6,514 nucleotides of DNA from Gammaproteobacteria bacterium. GTDB taxonomy: Bacteria; Pseudomonadota; Gammaproteobacteria; Pseudomonadales; Azotimanducaceae. The position numbers were made by a program, and so were the translations under genes. This document shows, piece after piece, positions 1-6,451 of the stretch. The notes beneath the pieces were generated by a model. The model was given only the letters and a program-made list of their open reading frames with translations. It was not told the DNA's origin and did no database searches. Location: contig PARM01000013.1 in NCBI GenBank assembly GCA_002711495.1, positions 15,874-22,387 of the forward strand, in the 5' to 3' direction. Each line of letters begins with the position of its first letter. The first letter of the stretch is position 1.

Positions 1-47
1 TTTTTTTTTGAATTTTTTTAACTAGTTATGAAGGAATTGAAAAAAAT

Positions 48-161
48 CTATTCCCTGTCTTGATATTCCGGCAACTCATAGTCCGGAAAGGCGGAACACG
101 AACGGCAAAAGGTTGCCTTAACAATATTCTTGTATCGGATTTTTAGTCTAAAGAACTGCAT
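48..161 (-). CDS. Possible 37-aa protein with a CxxC pair, or a gene remnant
   Basis: An ATG at 159-161 opens a 37-codon frame ending at TAG (48-50), with a TAA immediately before the ATG. The product begins MQFFRLKIRYKNIVKATF and continues with C-R-S-C and then FPDYELPEYQDRE. The basic first half, the cysteine pair and the acidic aromatic tail look more like protein than random AT-rich translation, and this stretch is richer in G+C than its flanks. The two cysteines could bind a metal or form a disulfide, which is inference only. No Shine-Dalgarno sequence is visible before the ATG, and I do not recognise the family. It could be a real small gene, the surviving 3' end of a decayed gene, or chance. 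Confidence 0.3.
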   Translation of the reverse strand: MQFFRLKIRYKNIVKATFCRSCSAFPDYELPEYQDRE

Positions 162-236
162 TTATTGTTCGCAAAAAAATTCTGATATATGTCTTCAAAA
201 AAAATTGTTAAATAATATTCGATCGACTGAAGAGGT

Positions 237-1403
237 TTAAATGCTCTCGGATAAAGCAACGAAAGCAGCAAAAGTTTCGATGAATAATCTTCCCTCATTC
301 GGATAGGGTTGTGAAGAGAATTTTACAGCTACTGTTTTGTTGGACATATTCATATAGATACCTTGACCATGTATTCCAAGACACACCAATATTTTCGAAT
401 CTGAAGAGGCCCAAAACTGATTCATATAATGGCCTTTCGGAATCATGTGCACGTATTCCGTCACTTCAAAGTGCTTCCGACTCTCGCAAGAGCCGGCTAA
501 CGTTTTCATGATCCAATCTTCAGAAACTACTCTCTCATTTTTATAGATGCCCTTATTGACTATCATCTCTCCAAATCTCGCAAGATCTCTTGCAGAGGCG
601 CTCATTCCAGCACCCATATAAGGAAAGTTGTCTTGGTCACAAACTATGTAGGCGTTCTGTTCAGGACGAATTTTCTGCCAAAGCTTCTCTTGAAGCAGAA
701 CGGTGAGGTTTTTATTGGCAGCCTTCTCCGCCACCATTCCTAGTATATTGGTATAAACAGTTCTGTAGTGAAAGCTTGAACCGTTAACTTGCTCAGTTTC
801 TTTTAATGTCTTTGCATATTCATATAAAGTCTTAGGGGTAGTTTCATTTACTAGGGCCGGTCTCCAACCAACCACAGAGGACTCTTTCCAGAAATCAGTT
901 TCTTTCTCAAGGTAATCCTCTTTGTATTTTACCGATCCAGTCATATTTAGCGCTTGTTGCACAGTAGTGCCTGAAAAACCTGTATCTTCGAAATCTGGCA
1001 GGTACTCAGTAATTAGTTTTTGAGTGTCAATAAGACCCTCATCTATCAACACACCGATTAAGATTCCTAAAAAAGATTTAGATACTGAATTCATCAAATG
1101 AATACTTTCTTGATTCATCCCATTCGAATATTTCTCATAAAGTATTAATCCGTCCTTCATGACTAAAAATGCATCAGTGTGTGTTTTATCTAACATATCT
1201 TGGACGGTGGGCTCGCTATCAAAGCCCGGATATTTGATTTGATATCTTAGGTTTGCTATCTCTTTTTCTTTATAGTCGAAAGCATTACTATTTTCTTTTT
1301 CCGAGGTTAATTTAACCGTTGAGAAAAGTGTTCGGACGTGCTGAAAGCTCTCTTTATTGTAAGGAGGATAGCTCCAATTTTCGGTTGTGAACGATTTTTT
1401 CAT
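237..1403 (-). CDS. NylB-like serine hydrolase (beta-lactamase / S12 fold)
   Basis: A 388-residue serine hydrolase of the class C beta-lactamase/penicillin-binding fold, closest in character to 6-aminohexanoate-dimer hydrolase (NylB) relatives. The N-terminal NWSYPPYNKESFQHVR (residues 9-24) matches the family's N(W)-PP-N-FQHVR signature. The SxxK motif is S106-V-S-K109, with Ser106 the expected nucleophile and Lys109 the base. The YxN motif is Y217-T-N219, and the C-terminal G-I-H-G-Q-G (343-348) stands where beta-lactamases have KTG. These correspond to Ser112, Lys115 and Tyr215 described for NylB. Length is normal for the family (about 390). No signal peptide is visible, so a cytoplasmic location is likely. 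Enzymes of this family hydrolyse esters or amides, and the natural substrate cannot be read from sequence; nylon-oligomer activity should not be assumed. The ATG has no clear Shine-Dalgarno sequence. The gene stands alone, with about 200 bp of noncoding DNA upstream. Confidence 0.9.
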   Translation of the reverse strand: MKKSFTTENWSYPPYNKESFQHVRTLFSTVKLTSEKENSNAFDYKEKEIANLRYQIKYPGFDSEPTVQDMLDKTHTDAFLVMKDGLILYEKYSNGMNQESIHLMNSVSKSFLGILIGVLIDEGLIDTQKLITEYLPDFEDTGFSGTTVQQALNMTGSVKYKEDYLEKETDFWKESSVVGWRPALVNETTPKTLYEYAKTLKETEQVNGSSFHYRTVYTNILGMVAEKAANKNLTVLLQEKLWQKIRPEQNAYIVCDQDNFPYMGAGMSASARDLARFGEMIVNKGIYKNERVVSEDWIMKTLAGSCESRKHFEVTEYVHMIPKGHYMNQFWASSDSKILVCLGIHGQGIYMNMSNKTVAVKFSSQPYPNEGRLFIETFAAFVALSESI

Positions 1404-1460
1404 ACACTATTGCTATGCAATGATTAATTTTCGTTTCTATTACTCTTAACAAACGTTTTT

Positions 1461-1491
1461 ATTATGTAGTGCCTCACTTACCAGTCGACAA
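1461..1491 (-). promoter_or_regulatory. Possible sigma-70-type promoter of the serine hydrolase
   Basis: Read on the minus strand there is TTGTCG (1486-1491) as a -35 candidate and CATAAT (1461-1466, 5 of 6 to TATAAT) as a -10 candidate, separated by 19 bp. The spacing is longer than the optimal 17 bp. Transcription would start roughly 50 bp before the ATG at 1403. This is pattern matching in an AT-rich gap and is weak. Confidence 0.25.
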
Positions 1492-1524
1492 AGATATACG
1501 AAAAAAGTAGATATTTTCAATGAG

Positions 1525-1545
1525 AGAGTTTTCCTTAAAAACTCT
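1525..1545. repeat. 8-bp inverted repeat (hairpin) between genes
   Basis: The arms AGAGTTTT (1525-1532) and AAAACTCT (1538-1545) are perfectly complementary around a 5-base loop. The hairpin lies about 65 bp downstream of the membrane-protein gene's stop, as read on the minus strand. No run of T follows it on either strand, so it is not a standard intrinsic terminator, although it could act as a weak transcript end or RNA stabiliser. Confidence 0.3.
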
Positions 1546-1608
1546 GAAGTTGAAATAAAGCGAAACTCCCAATTAAAATAGGTGCAATTAATCGAAGGAC
1601 TTTTGAGC

Positions 1609-1869
1609 CTAATTTTCTGTAGCTTTGAATTCTCTCCAATTATTGATAATCCCCTTGTAATTTATAAACACCCATATTGGAATGCATGCTACCAGCCACC
1701 AAAGGTTAGTCACCACTAATAAATAGGTCCCCGGGATAAATCCAATTGTACCTATTACGAAACCATAAAAACGAACTTTTGCACTTAGACTTGTCAAAAG
1801 ATATACGCAGACAAAAGCAAATAACTGATCGAAAATTTGTGCTGTATTGAACAAAGTTATCTCAAACAT
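1609..1869 (-). CDS. Small three-helix membrane protein, function unknown
   Basis: An 86-residue protein that is mostly hydrophobic, with three likely membrane helices at about residues 14-29, 34-53 and 55-71, followed by a short polar tail (about 75-86). The pattern R-x-x-GF, an internal glycine/proline helix break (GFIPG, 43-47), a WW pair (57-58) and a final NYKGIINNW resembles small hypothetical membrane proteins sometimes compared with PnuC or PQ-loop half-transporters. That comparison is from memory and loose. The start is well supported: GGAG sits 6 bases before the ATG. The gene lies 79 bp beyond the stop of the upstream acetyltransferase pseudogene on the same strand and has its own ribosome binding site. 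It looks intact, but no function can be assigned. Confidence 0.72.
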   Translation of the reverse strand: MFEITLFNTAQIFDQLFAFVCVYLLTSLSAKVRFYGFVIGTIGFIPGTYLLVVTNLWWLVACIPIWVFINYKGIINNWREFKATEN

Positions 1870-1875
1870 AAAGGT

Positions 1876-1879
1876 CTCC
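1876..1879 (-). promoter_or_regulatory. Shine-Dalgarno site of the small membrane protein
   Basis: GGAG on the minus strand, 6 bases upstream of the ATG at 1869. It is the clearest ribosome binding site in the left half of the window, and it fixes the start of the 86-residue protein. Confidence 0.6.
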
Positions 1880-1948
1880 GATTGCCAGTAGGAATTTCAA
1901 AGAAAGTATACTGTTAAAAATTTATGTTTCTGAATGCGGTAAAGCCTT

Positions 1949-2449
1949 TTAATTCTGAAAACTATACTCATCTTTTAAACATGAGGTATTTTTTTTAACC
2001 AGGCTAAAAACTTTTCCCTCTCCAAATTGACTAAATCCTATTCTTTCAAAGACTTTTGATGAGGCAACATTTCCTTTATAAACATTCGCTCTAAAATTTT
2101 TAAACGACGTATTAGCTCCTGCGTAATCAAGCAATGCCTTACATGCTTTTGTTGCATAACCTTGGCCCGAATATTCAAATCCCAACCAAAAACCGAGTTC
2201 GCACGAATCGCCTACTTCAGGAATTAGATCAATTCCACCTATCAAAACGCTATTTTGAAAAATACTATGTTTGAATTCGCTTGCCTTAACACTATCTAAC
2301 CAATACTCAGCATCTTCATCAGTGTATGGGTATGGCACATTAGTGAGTGTCTCTGATACTCTTGCATCCCCCGTTCACTTAATTAAGCGCTCTTTATCAG
2401 CAATCCCTTATTTTTCTAGAGGTAGTCTTTGTGTTTCGATCTCTATCAT
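1949..2449 (-). pseudogene. GNAT N-acetyltransferase (RimJ/RimL type) with two in-frame stops
   Basis: The open part (GTG at 2338 to TAA at 1949, 129 codons) has a GNAT core. Motif A is ELGFWLGFEYSGQGYAT with the acetyl-CoA-binding Q/R-x-x-G-x-G/A-type loop at SGQGYAT. The later segment NVYKGNVASSKVFERIGF is the typical motif B region. Such proteins normally begin about 40 residues earlier. Reading upstream in the same frame restores that part: an ATG at 2447-2449 gives MIEIETQRLPLEK, then TAA (2408-2410), then GIADKERLIK, then TGA (2375-2377), then TGDARVSETLTN running directly into VPYPYTDEDAEYW. The restored length of 166 codons is normal for RimJ/RimL-type enzymes, and the homology-like text continues across both stops. 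Two different stop codons argue against recoding. A product starting at GTG 2338 would lack the first strand and helix of the fold and is probably inactive. The original substrate (a protein N-terminus or a small amine) is unknown. Sequencing error at both sites is possible but less likely. Confidence 0.8.
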
Positions 2450-2547
2450 TCCTACTCAAAAATGATTGTGCTACAAAAAATTATTTTTAATGAATATCTT
2501 GCAGAGTACGTGCGTGTCCTTTACGAAAGAATCTTTAGTCCTTGCAA

Positions 2548-2673
2548 TTAGAAATACCAGTAGAAAAATATTGAATCGCCTACCGCACCAACAATCACTA
2601 TCGTCCAAAACAACCGAGGATTTTCAAAACACCAATCTATGAGACGAGCAAGCGTTGATAAGGTTACTCCCAC
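2548..2673 (-). CDS. Possible 41-aa single-helix membrane peptide after guaA
   Basis: A GTG at 2671-2673, overlapping the last 10 bases of guaA in another frame, opens 41 codons ending at TAA (2548-2550). The translation begins [16 protein letters not shown], continues [17 protein letters not shown] and ends SIFFYWYF. It has an amphipathic start and one strong transmembrane stretch, with arginines only on the N-terminal side. The arrangement NPRLFW-hydrophobic-YWY recalls the first helix of DUF1405-type membrane proteins, but those are about 200 residues long, so this could be a remnant. No Shine-Dalgarno sequence is visible; translation would need coupling to guaA termination. It fills most of the 214-bp gap between guaA and the acetyltransferase pseudogene. 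A chance frame cannot be excluded. Confidence 0.3.
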   Translation of the reverse strand: MGVTLSTLARLIDWCFENPRLFWTIVIVGAVGDSIFFYWYF

Positions 2674-4268
2674 TCAATAGTAGAAGGAGGCTTACTTGAA
2701 ATGTCGAAGGTAACCCTGGAGACTTCTTCAATCTCATTCAGTATTCTTCTTGAGACTAAGTCCAGAAATTCATACGGAAGCCGAGCCCAAGTTGCAGTCA
2801 TAAAATCAACAGTCTCTACCGCCCGCAAACTTACAACGTAATCGTATCGACGAGAGTCACCGACTACTCCAACACTCTTGACTGGAAGAAAAACGACGAA
2901 CGCCTGACTTACCTTCTCGTATAGCCCATAGTTATGTAATTCATCTATAAAAATTTTGTCGGCTTTGCGGAGCACAGAAAGAAATTGCTCCTTGACCTCA
3001 CCTAAAACTCTTACAGCTAAACCAGGCCCAGGAAAAGGGTGCCTATCTATGATGGTTGGCGGCAGTCCAAGCTGTCGTCCAAGTTCTCGGACTTCGTCCT
3101 TAAATAATTGACGAAGTGGCTCAATCAGTTTGAAGCTCATGTTGGTCGGAAGCCCACCTACATTATGATGGGATTTTATAACATGTGCCTTTCCGCCTTT
3201 GCCCGCTGCCGACTCTATGACATCAGGATAAATAGTACCTTGAGCTAGGAATTGAATACCAAGCAACCCTTTTGCTTCTTTTTCAAAAACCTCAATAAAA
3301 GTATTGCCGATTAGCTTTCGTTTTTTTTCGGGGTCATGAACCCCAGCTAGACGATCCAAAAAAACTTTTTCAGCATCCACGATTCGAAATTCAAAAGAGG
3401 CGCCGGAACCGAAACCTGTTGTTACCATTTTCCTTACCTGCTCAACCTCATCGAGTCTTAAAAGGCCATTATTGACAAAGACACATATCAACTGATCTCC
3501 AATCGACTTAGCTAAAAGGGCTGCTACCACTGAAGAGTCCACACCTCCTGATAGACCCAATAGAACTTTTTGTCCGGCTACTTGCTCTCTTACGCTCCTA
3601 ACCAAATCGTCTACTATGTTGGTCGGGTTCCAAAGCGTTTCACAAGCACAAATTGCCTTAACAAATCTCTCAAGAATGGCTTTACCTTGCTTGGTATGGT
3701 GAACCTCGGGATGAAATTGCAAACCAAAAAGGTTTTTCTCTTCATTGGCCATCATTGCTATCGAGGAGTTCTTTGAACTCCCAATTGCTTTAAACCCCGA
3801 GGGAACTGATATAACTCTATCTCCATGACTCATCCAAACCTCAAGAGATCTTTCATTTTTATCAGAATCTAAAATCGAATCGAGGAGCTTGGACTCAGCG
3901 TGAATTTCAACCTCGGCGAAGCCAAATTCTTTTTGTGATGATTTGATTACCTCACCGCCCAATTGTTTTGCCATGGCCTGCATTCCATAACAAATTCCTA
4001 GCAAAGGAACCTCGGATGTGAACAAAAACTCGGGAATATCTAATCCGTTCTCCGCTGTCGCCGAATCTGGACCACCCGACAGAATAACACCCTTAGGGGC
4101 AAATACCTCGAACTCTTGCTTCGTAACATCGTGGGAATAGATTTCGCAGTAGATGCCTATTTCTCTTAACTTTCGAGCAATTAATTGAGTGTATTGAGAT
4201 CCAAAGTCAAGGACTAAAATTTTATGTTTTTGTAAATCCACGTTTTTTGCCTTTAGAAAGTCGCTCAT
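2664..4268 (-). CDS. guaA: GMP synthase (glutamine-hydrolysing)
   Basis: GuaA converts XMP to GMP in the cytoplasm using ATP and glutamine, the last step of de novo guanine nucleotide synthesis. It has 534 residues against about 525 usual. The N-terminal class I glutamine amidotransferase has the nucleophile Cys93 in GICYGMQ, with His186 and Glu188 in FHPEVHH completing the triad. The ATP pyrophosphatase domain has the PP-loop LSGGVDSS (239-246). The C-terminal XMP-binding/dimerisation part has [11 protein letters not shown] (343-353), [10 protein letters not shown] (365-374), RHPFPGPGL (409-417) and the terminal KPPSTIEWE. All catalytic motifs are present. The ATG at 4268 gives about 7 extra residues before the conserved [12 protein letters not shown] compared with E. 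coli; only a weak AGGT precedes it, and a GTG at codon 10 is an alternative start. It is divergent from xseA. The usual partner guaB (IMP dehydrogenase) is not adjacent on the upstream side. Confidence 0.98.
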   Translation of the reverse strand: MSDFLKAKNVDLQKHKILVLDFGSQYTQLIARKLREIGIYCEIYSHDVTKQEFEVFAPKGVILSGGPDSATAENGLDIPEFLFTSEVPLLGICYGMQAMAKQLGGEVIKSSQKEFGFAEVEIHAESKLLDSILDSDKNERSLEVWMSHGDRVISVPSGFKAIGSSKNSSIAMMANEEKNLFGLQFHPEVHHTKQGKAILERFVKAICACETLWNPTNIVDDLVRSVREQVAGQKVLLGLSGGVDSSVVAALLAKSIGDQLICVFVNNGLLRLDEVEQVRKMVTTGFGSGASFEFRIVDAEKVFLDRLAGVHDPEKKRKLIGNTFIEVFEKEAKGLLGIQFLAQGTIYPDVIESAAGKGGKAHVIKSHHNVGGLPTNMSFKLIEPLRQLFKDEVRELGRQLGLPPTIIDRHPFPGPGLAVRVLGEVKEQFLSVLRKADKIFIDELHNYGLYEKVSQAFVVFLPVKSVGVVGDSRRYDYVVSLRAVETVDFMTATWARLPYEFLDLVSRRILNEIEEVSRVTFDISSKPPSTIEWE

Positions 4269-4274
4269 TATACC
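4247..4274 (+). promoter_or_regulatory. Possible promoter for xseA and the M23 gene
   Basis: TTGCCT (4247-4252) and TATACC (4269-4274) are separated by 16 bp, and each matches 4 of 6 consensus positions. The element lies mostly within the 5' end of guaA, which is plausible because only 39 bp separate the two start codons. The start point would be about 25 bp before the xseA ATG. The call is weak and based on pattern only. Confidence 0.3.
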
Positions 4275-4307
4275 TGACCGGGTTCTGAAAATTCCTGTCT
4301 TTCGGTT

Positions 4308-5651
4308 ATGATTATCCCAATGAAATCCTCAAATCGAGAAATACTCTCTATTTCTGAGCTTAACAAGACGGTTAAAAGTCTTCTTGAGAAAGAGTTCTCT
4401 TTAATTTATGTGGAGGGAGAGATCTCTAATTTTTCTAGACCCTCCTCAGGCCATTGGTATTTCACGCTTAAAGATGAAAACGCTCAGATCAAGTGCGCTA
4501 TGTTTAGAAATCAGAATCGTTCAGTACCCTTTGAACCAAAAAACGGTCAACAAGTGGTGCTATACGGAAAAGTAACCCTTTACGAGGGAAGAGGCGATTT
4601 CCAAATTATCACTAGTTCTCTTGAGGTTTCTGGGGACGGAGAATTAAGACGCTCTTTTGAAAGGCTTAAGGCTTCTCTTCAAAAAGAGGGGTTTTTTGAC
4701 CAACAGAGAAAGAAAACAATCCCAAAATTACCAAATAAAATAGCGATCATCACGTCACCAACAGGAGCAGCCATAAAAGATATATTCTCAGTGATTTATC
4801 GCAGGTTTCCCGCATTGGGCATGACAGTAATCCCAACTCAAGTTCAAGGCGAAGAGGCAGTCTCTCAGATCGTCGACGCAATCAAAACCGCGAATAAAGA
4901 AAAGTCTTCATATGATCTAATTCTTTTGTCTCGGGGTGGGGGCTCCTTGGAAGATCTTTGGGCGTTTAATACAGAACCCGTAGCAAAAGCAATTTTCAAT
5001 AGTAGGATCCCTGTAGTTAGTGCTGTCGGTCACGAGTCGGACTTCACCATATCCGATTTTGTAGCTGACCTTCGGGCACCAACGCCATCTTCAGCAGCCG
5101 AACAAATCACCCCAGACGCCAATATAATGAAAAACGACCTTTCGGAAACAAACGATCGTTTAATCCGAGCTGCTCGCAGGGTCATAGACTCTCGCAAAAA
5201 TGAATTGGCTCATCTCATTCGTCGAATTAGACATCCAAACAGCCGATTAAACGAATTGGCTCAGAGACTAGACGACCTGGAACGGCGTATTTTGTCTCGA
5301 GTAATTAATTTATTAGGGATAAAAAAATCAAAATTAGCGGAAAGGAAAATCCAATCACCGATACAAAAAATTCAGCAAGTTAACGATCGAGTCAAGCAGC
5401 TCTCAAGGCTAATGACTCAAAATCACGCTACGTTAATGAAAAATCGACAAGCAAGTCTTAGTGAGAAGAGTTCTCAGTTGGAAGCCTTGAGCCCATTAGC
5501 TACCCTTAAACGCGGCTATGCGATAGTTTCTAAACAAACTAGCGGAAAAATTATTCGCAATTCAGACGAAATAAATGAAGGCGAAAACCTTGGAATAAGA
5601 CTTTCAAATGGGGACTTGGTAGCTCAAGTCGTTGCTAAAAAGAAAAAATGA
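4308..5651 (+). CDS. xseA: Exonuclease VII large subunit
   Basis: XseA is the catalytic subunit of exonuclease VII, which degrades single-stranded DNA from both ends together with several copies of the small subunit XseB (not in this window). At 447 residues the length is normal. Residues 11-108 form the N-terminal OB-fold ([28 protein letters not shown]). The nuclease domain starts near 140 with [15 protein letters not shown] (145-159) and holds the family motifs RGGGS (209-213), EDLWAFN (215-221), VGHESD (240-245) and [12 protein letters not shown] (254-265). Residues about 275-410 are charged and helix-rich, matching the long coiled coil that binds XseB, and [10 protein letters not shown] lies near the C-terminus. 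The ATG at 4308 is used. A second ATG at 4320 (M5) would also fit the family start, and neither has a clear Shine-Dalgarno sequence. The stop overlaps the next gene's start by 4 nt (ATGA). Confidence 0.98.
   Translation: MIIPMKSSNREILSISELNKTVKSLLEKEFSLIYVEGEISNFSRPSSGHWYFTLKDENAQIKCAMFRNQNRSVPFEPKNGQQVVLYGKVTLYEGRGDFQIITSSLEVSGDGELRRSFERLKASLQKEGFFDQQRKKTIPKLPNKIAIITSPTGAAIKDIFSVIYRRFPALGMTVIPTQVQGEEAVSQIVDAIKTANKEKSSYDLILLSRGGGSLEDLWAFNTEPVAKAIFNSRIPVVSAVGHESDFTISDFVADLRAPTPSSAAEQITPDANIMKNDLSETNDRLIRAARRVIDSRKNELAHLIRRIRHPNSRLNELAQRLDDLERRILSRVINLLGIKKSKLAERKIQSPIQKIQQVNDRVKQLSRLMTQNHATLMKNRQASLSEKSSQLEALSPLATLKRGYAIVSKQTSGKIIRNSDEINEGENLGIRLSNGDLVAQVVAKKKK
4311..4319 (-). promoter_or_regulatory. 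Possible extended -10 promoter of guaA
   Basis: On the minus strand the sequence TGGGATAAT (4319 to 4311) contains a GATAAT -10 hexamer (5 of 6) preceded by the TGn of an extended -10 element. No good -35 lies at the right distance, as is common for extended -10 promoters. Transcription would start near 4304, leaving a leader of about 36 bases before guaA. The element lies inside the first codons of xseA, so the two divergent promoters would face each other across fewer than 70 bp. Confidence 0.35.
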
Positions 5652-6439
5652 GAGCATACCTTCTTTTAATCCTTCAAATCTTTTTCTGCAGTGTAGCCGC
5701 GATGCCTGAGAACTCGCCGTTCCCTGGAGGCTTAGCAGTGCTCGACATCGGAAGTTCAGAATGGGCGAAATTCGAGAATAAAGATGTCATGGTTCTACGC
5801 GAAGACAACCGCAATTTAGCTCTCTTGGGCATTGGCTTGCAAAAAAAACCTGGGGAATATCAAATCGAGACGCAAGTTGGTAATTTTATTTTTTATATTA
5901 AGCCAAAGACCTACCCCACCCAGCATTTGACGATCAAAAATAAAAATCACGTTACCCCCCCTAAAAGAGACCTAGACAGAATCTTTCGGGAGAAACGAGA
6001 GATGAATGAAATCTTTAAAAATTTTCGATTAAAAAAGGATATCGACTTGAATTTTTCGATACCGTCAGATGGGTTCGTATCGAGCGAGTTTGGATTAAAA
6101 AGATATCTGAACGGACAAGCGAGATCACCTCATAGCGGAATTGACATAGCCGCTGTGCAAGGAACGAGCGTCTTCGCACCCTCCGCCGGGATTGTGGCAA
6201 TGACTGGGAATTACTTCTTTAACGGAAAGACTGTGCTCCTAGACCACGGCCAGGGCTTAATCACAATGTATTGCCATCTCAGCAAAATTACCGTGGCTCA
6301 ATCTGAGAAGATAAAAAAAGGTGTAAAAATAGGAGAGGTCGGCATGACTGGGAGAGTTACCGGTGCGCACTTGCACTGGGCGGTGAGTCTGAATAACGTA
6401 CGAATAAACCCTAGGAATTTCCTTGATAATACAAAATAA
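5648..6439 (+). CDS. Exported M23 metallopeptidase (peptidoglycan hydrolase)
   Basis: A 263-residue zinc endopeptidase of the M23/LytM family, expected in the periplasm, where such enzymes cut peptidoglycan cross-links. Residues 1-18 ([18 protein letters not shown]) form a short signal peptide with likely cleavage near AA-M19; Cys14 has no proper lipobox. Residues about 23-95 form a small beta-rich domain (FPGGLAVLDIG). Residues 107-130 are a charged linker. The catalytic domain covers about 140-260: SSEFGLKRYLNGQ, H162-x3-D166 in HSGIDIAA, H210 in YCHLS, and H241-L-H243-W. H162, D166 and H243 are the expected zinc ligands with H210/H241 catalytic, so the enzyme should be active rather than a degenerate activator such as EnvC. 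Its ATG overlaps the xseA stop, so it is probably translated by coupling from the same mRNA. The functional link to a DNA exonuclease is unclear; the pairing may be only positional. Confidence 0.95.
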   Translation: MRAYLLLILQIFFCSVAAMPENSPFPGGLAVLDIGSSEWAKFENKDVMVLREDNRNLALLGIGLQKKPGEYQIETQVGNFIFYIKPKTYPTQHLTIKNKNHVTPPKRDLDRIFREKREMNEIFKNFRLKKDIDLNFSIPSDGFVSSEFGLKRYLNGQARSPHSGIDIAAVQGTSVFAPSAGIVAMTGNYFFNGKTVLLDHGQGLITMYCHLSKITVAQSEKIKKGVKIGEVGMTGRVTGAHLHWAVSLNNVRINPRNFLDNTK

Positions 6440-6451
6440 TTTTCTTGAAGG

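Noticed and set aside
1..19. Homopolymer T stretches at the left edge
   Set aside because: Simple AT-rich sequence without an associated stem; no feature can be supported.
195..232. Possible terminator of the serine hydrolase: TCGATCGA palindrome and eight T (minus strand, 197-204)
   Set aside because: The T run is about 15 bases past the palindrome, with no G+C-rich stem directly before it.
311..511. Plus-strand open frame of 66 codons
   Set aside because: It lies antisense within the serine hydrolase gene, has no family resemblance, and is a shadow of the real coding frame.
2375..2410. TGA read as tryptophan or selenocysteine in the acetyltransferase
   Set aside because: A second, different stop (TAA) lies 33 bases upstream in the same frame, no selenocysteine hairpin is apparent, and the other genes in the window terminate normally at TGA.
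2271..2465. Plus-strand open frame of 64 codons
   Set aside because: It is antisense to the acetyltransferase pseudogene, whose minus-strand text is clearly GNAT-like.
3570..3776. Plus-strand open frame of 68 codons
   Set aside because: It is antisense within guaA, with no ribosome binding site or recognisable domain.
6015..6200. Minus-strand open frame of 61 codons, rich in arginine and serine
   Set aside because: It is antisense to the M23 catalytic region; its composition is a by-product of the opposite frame.
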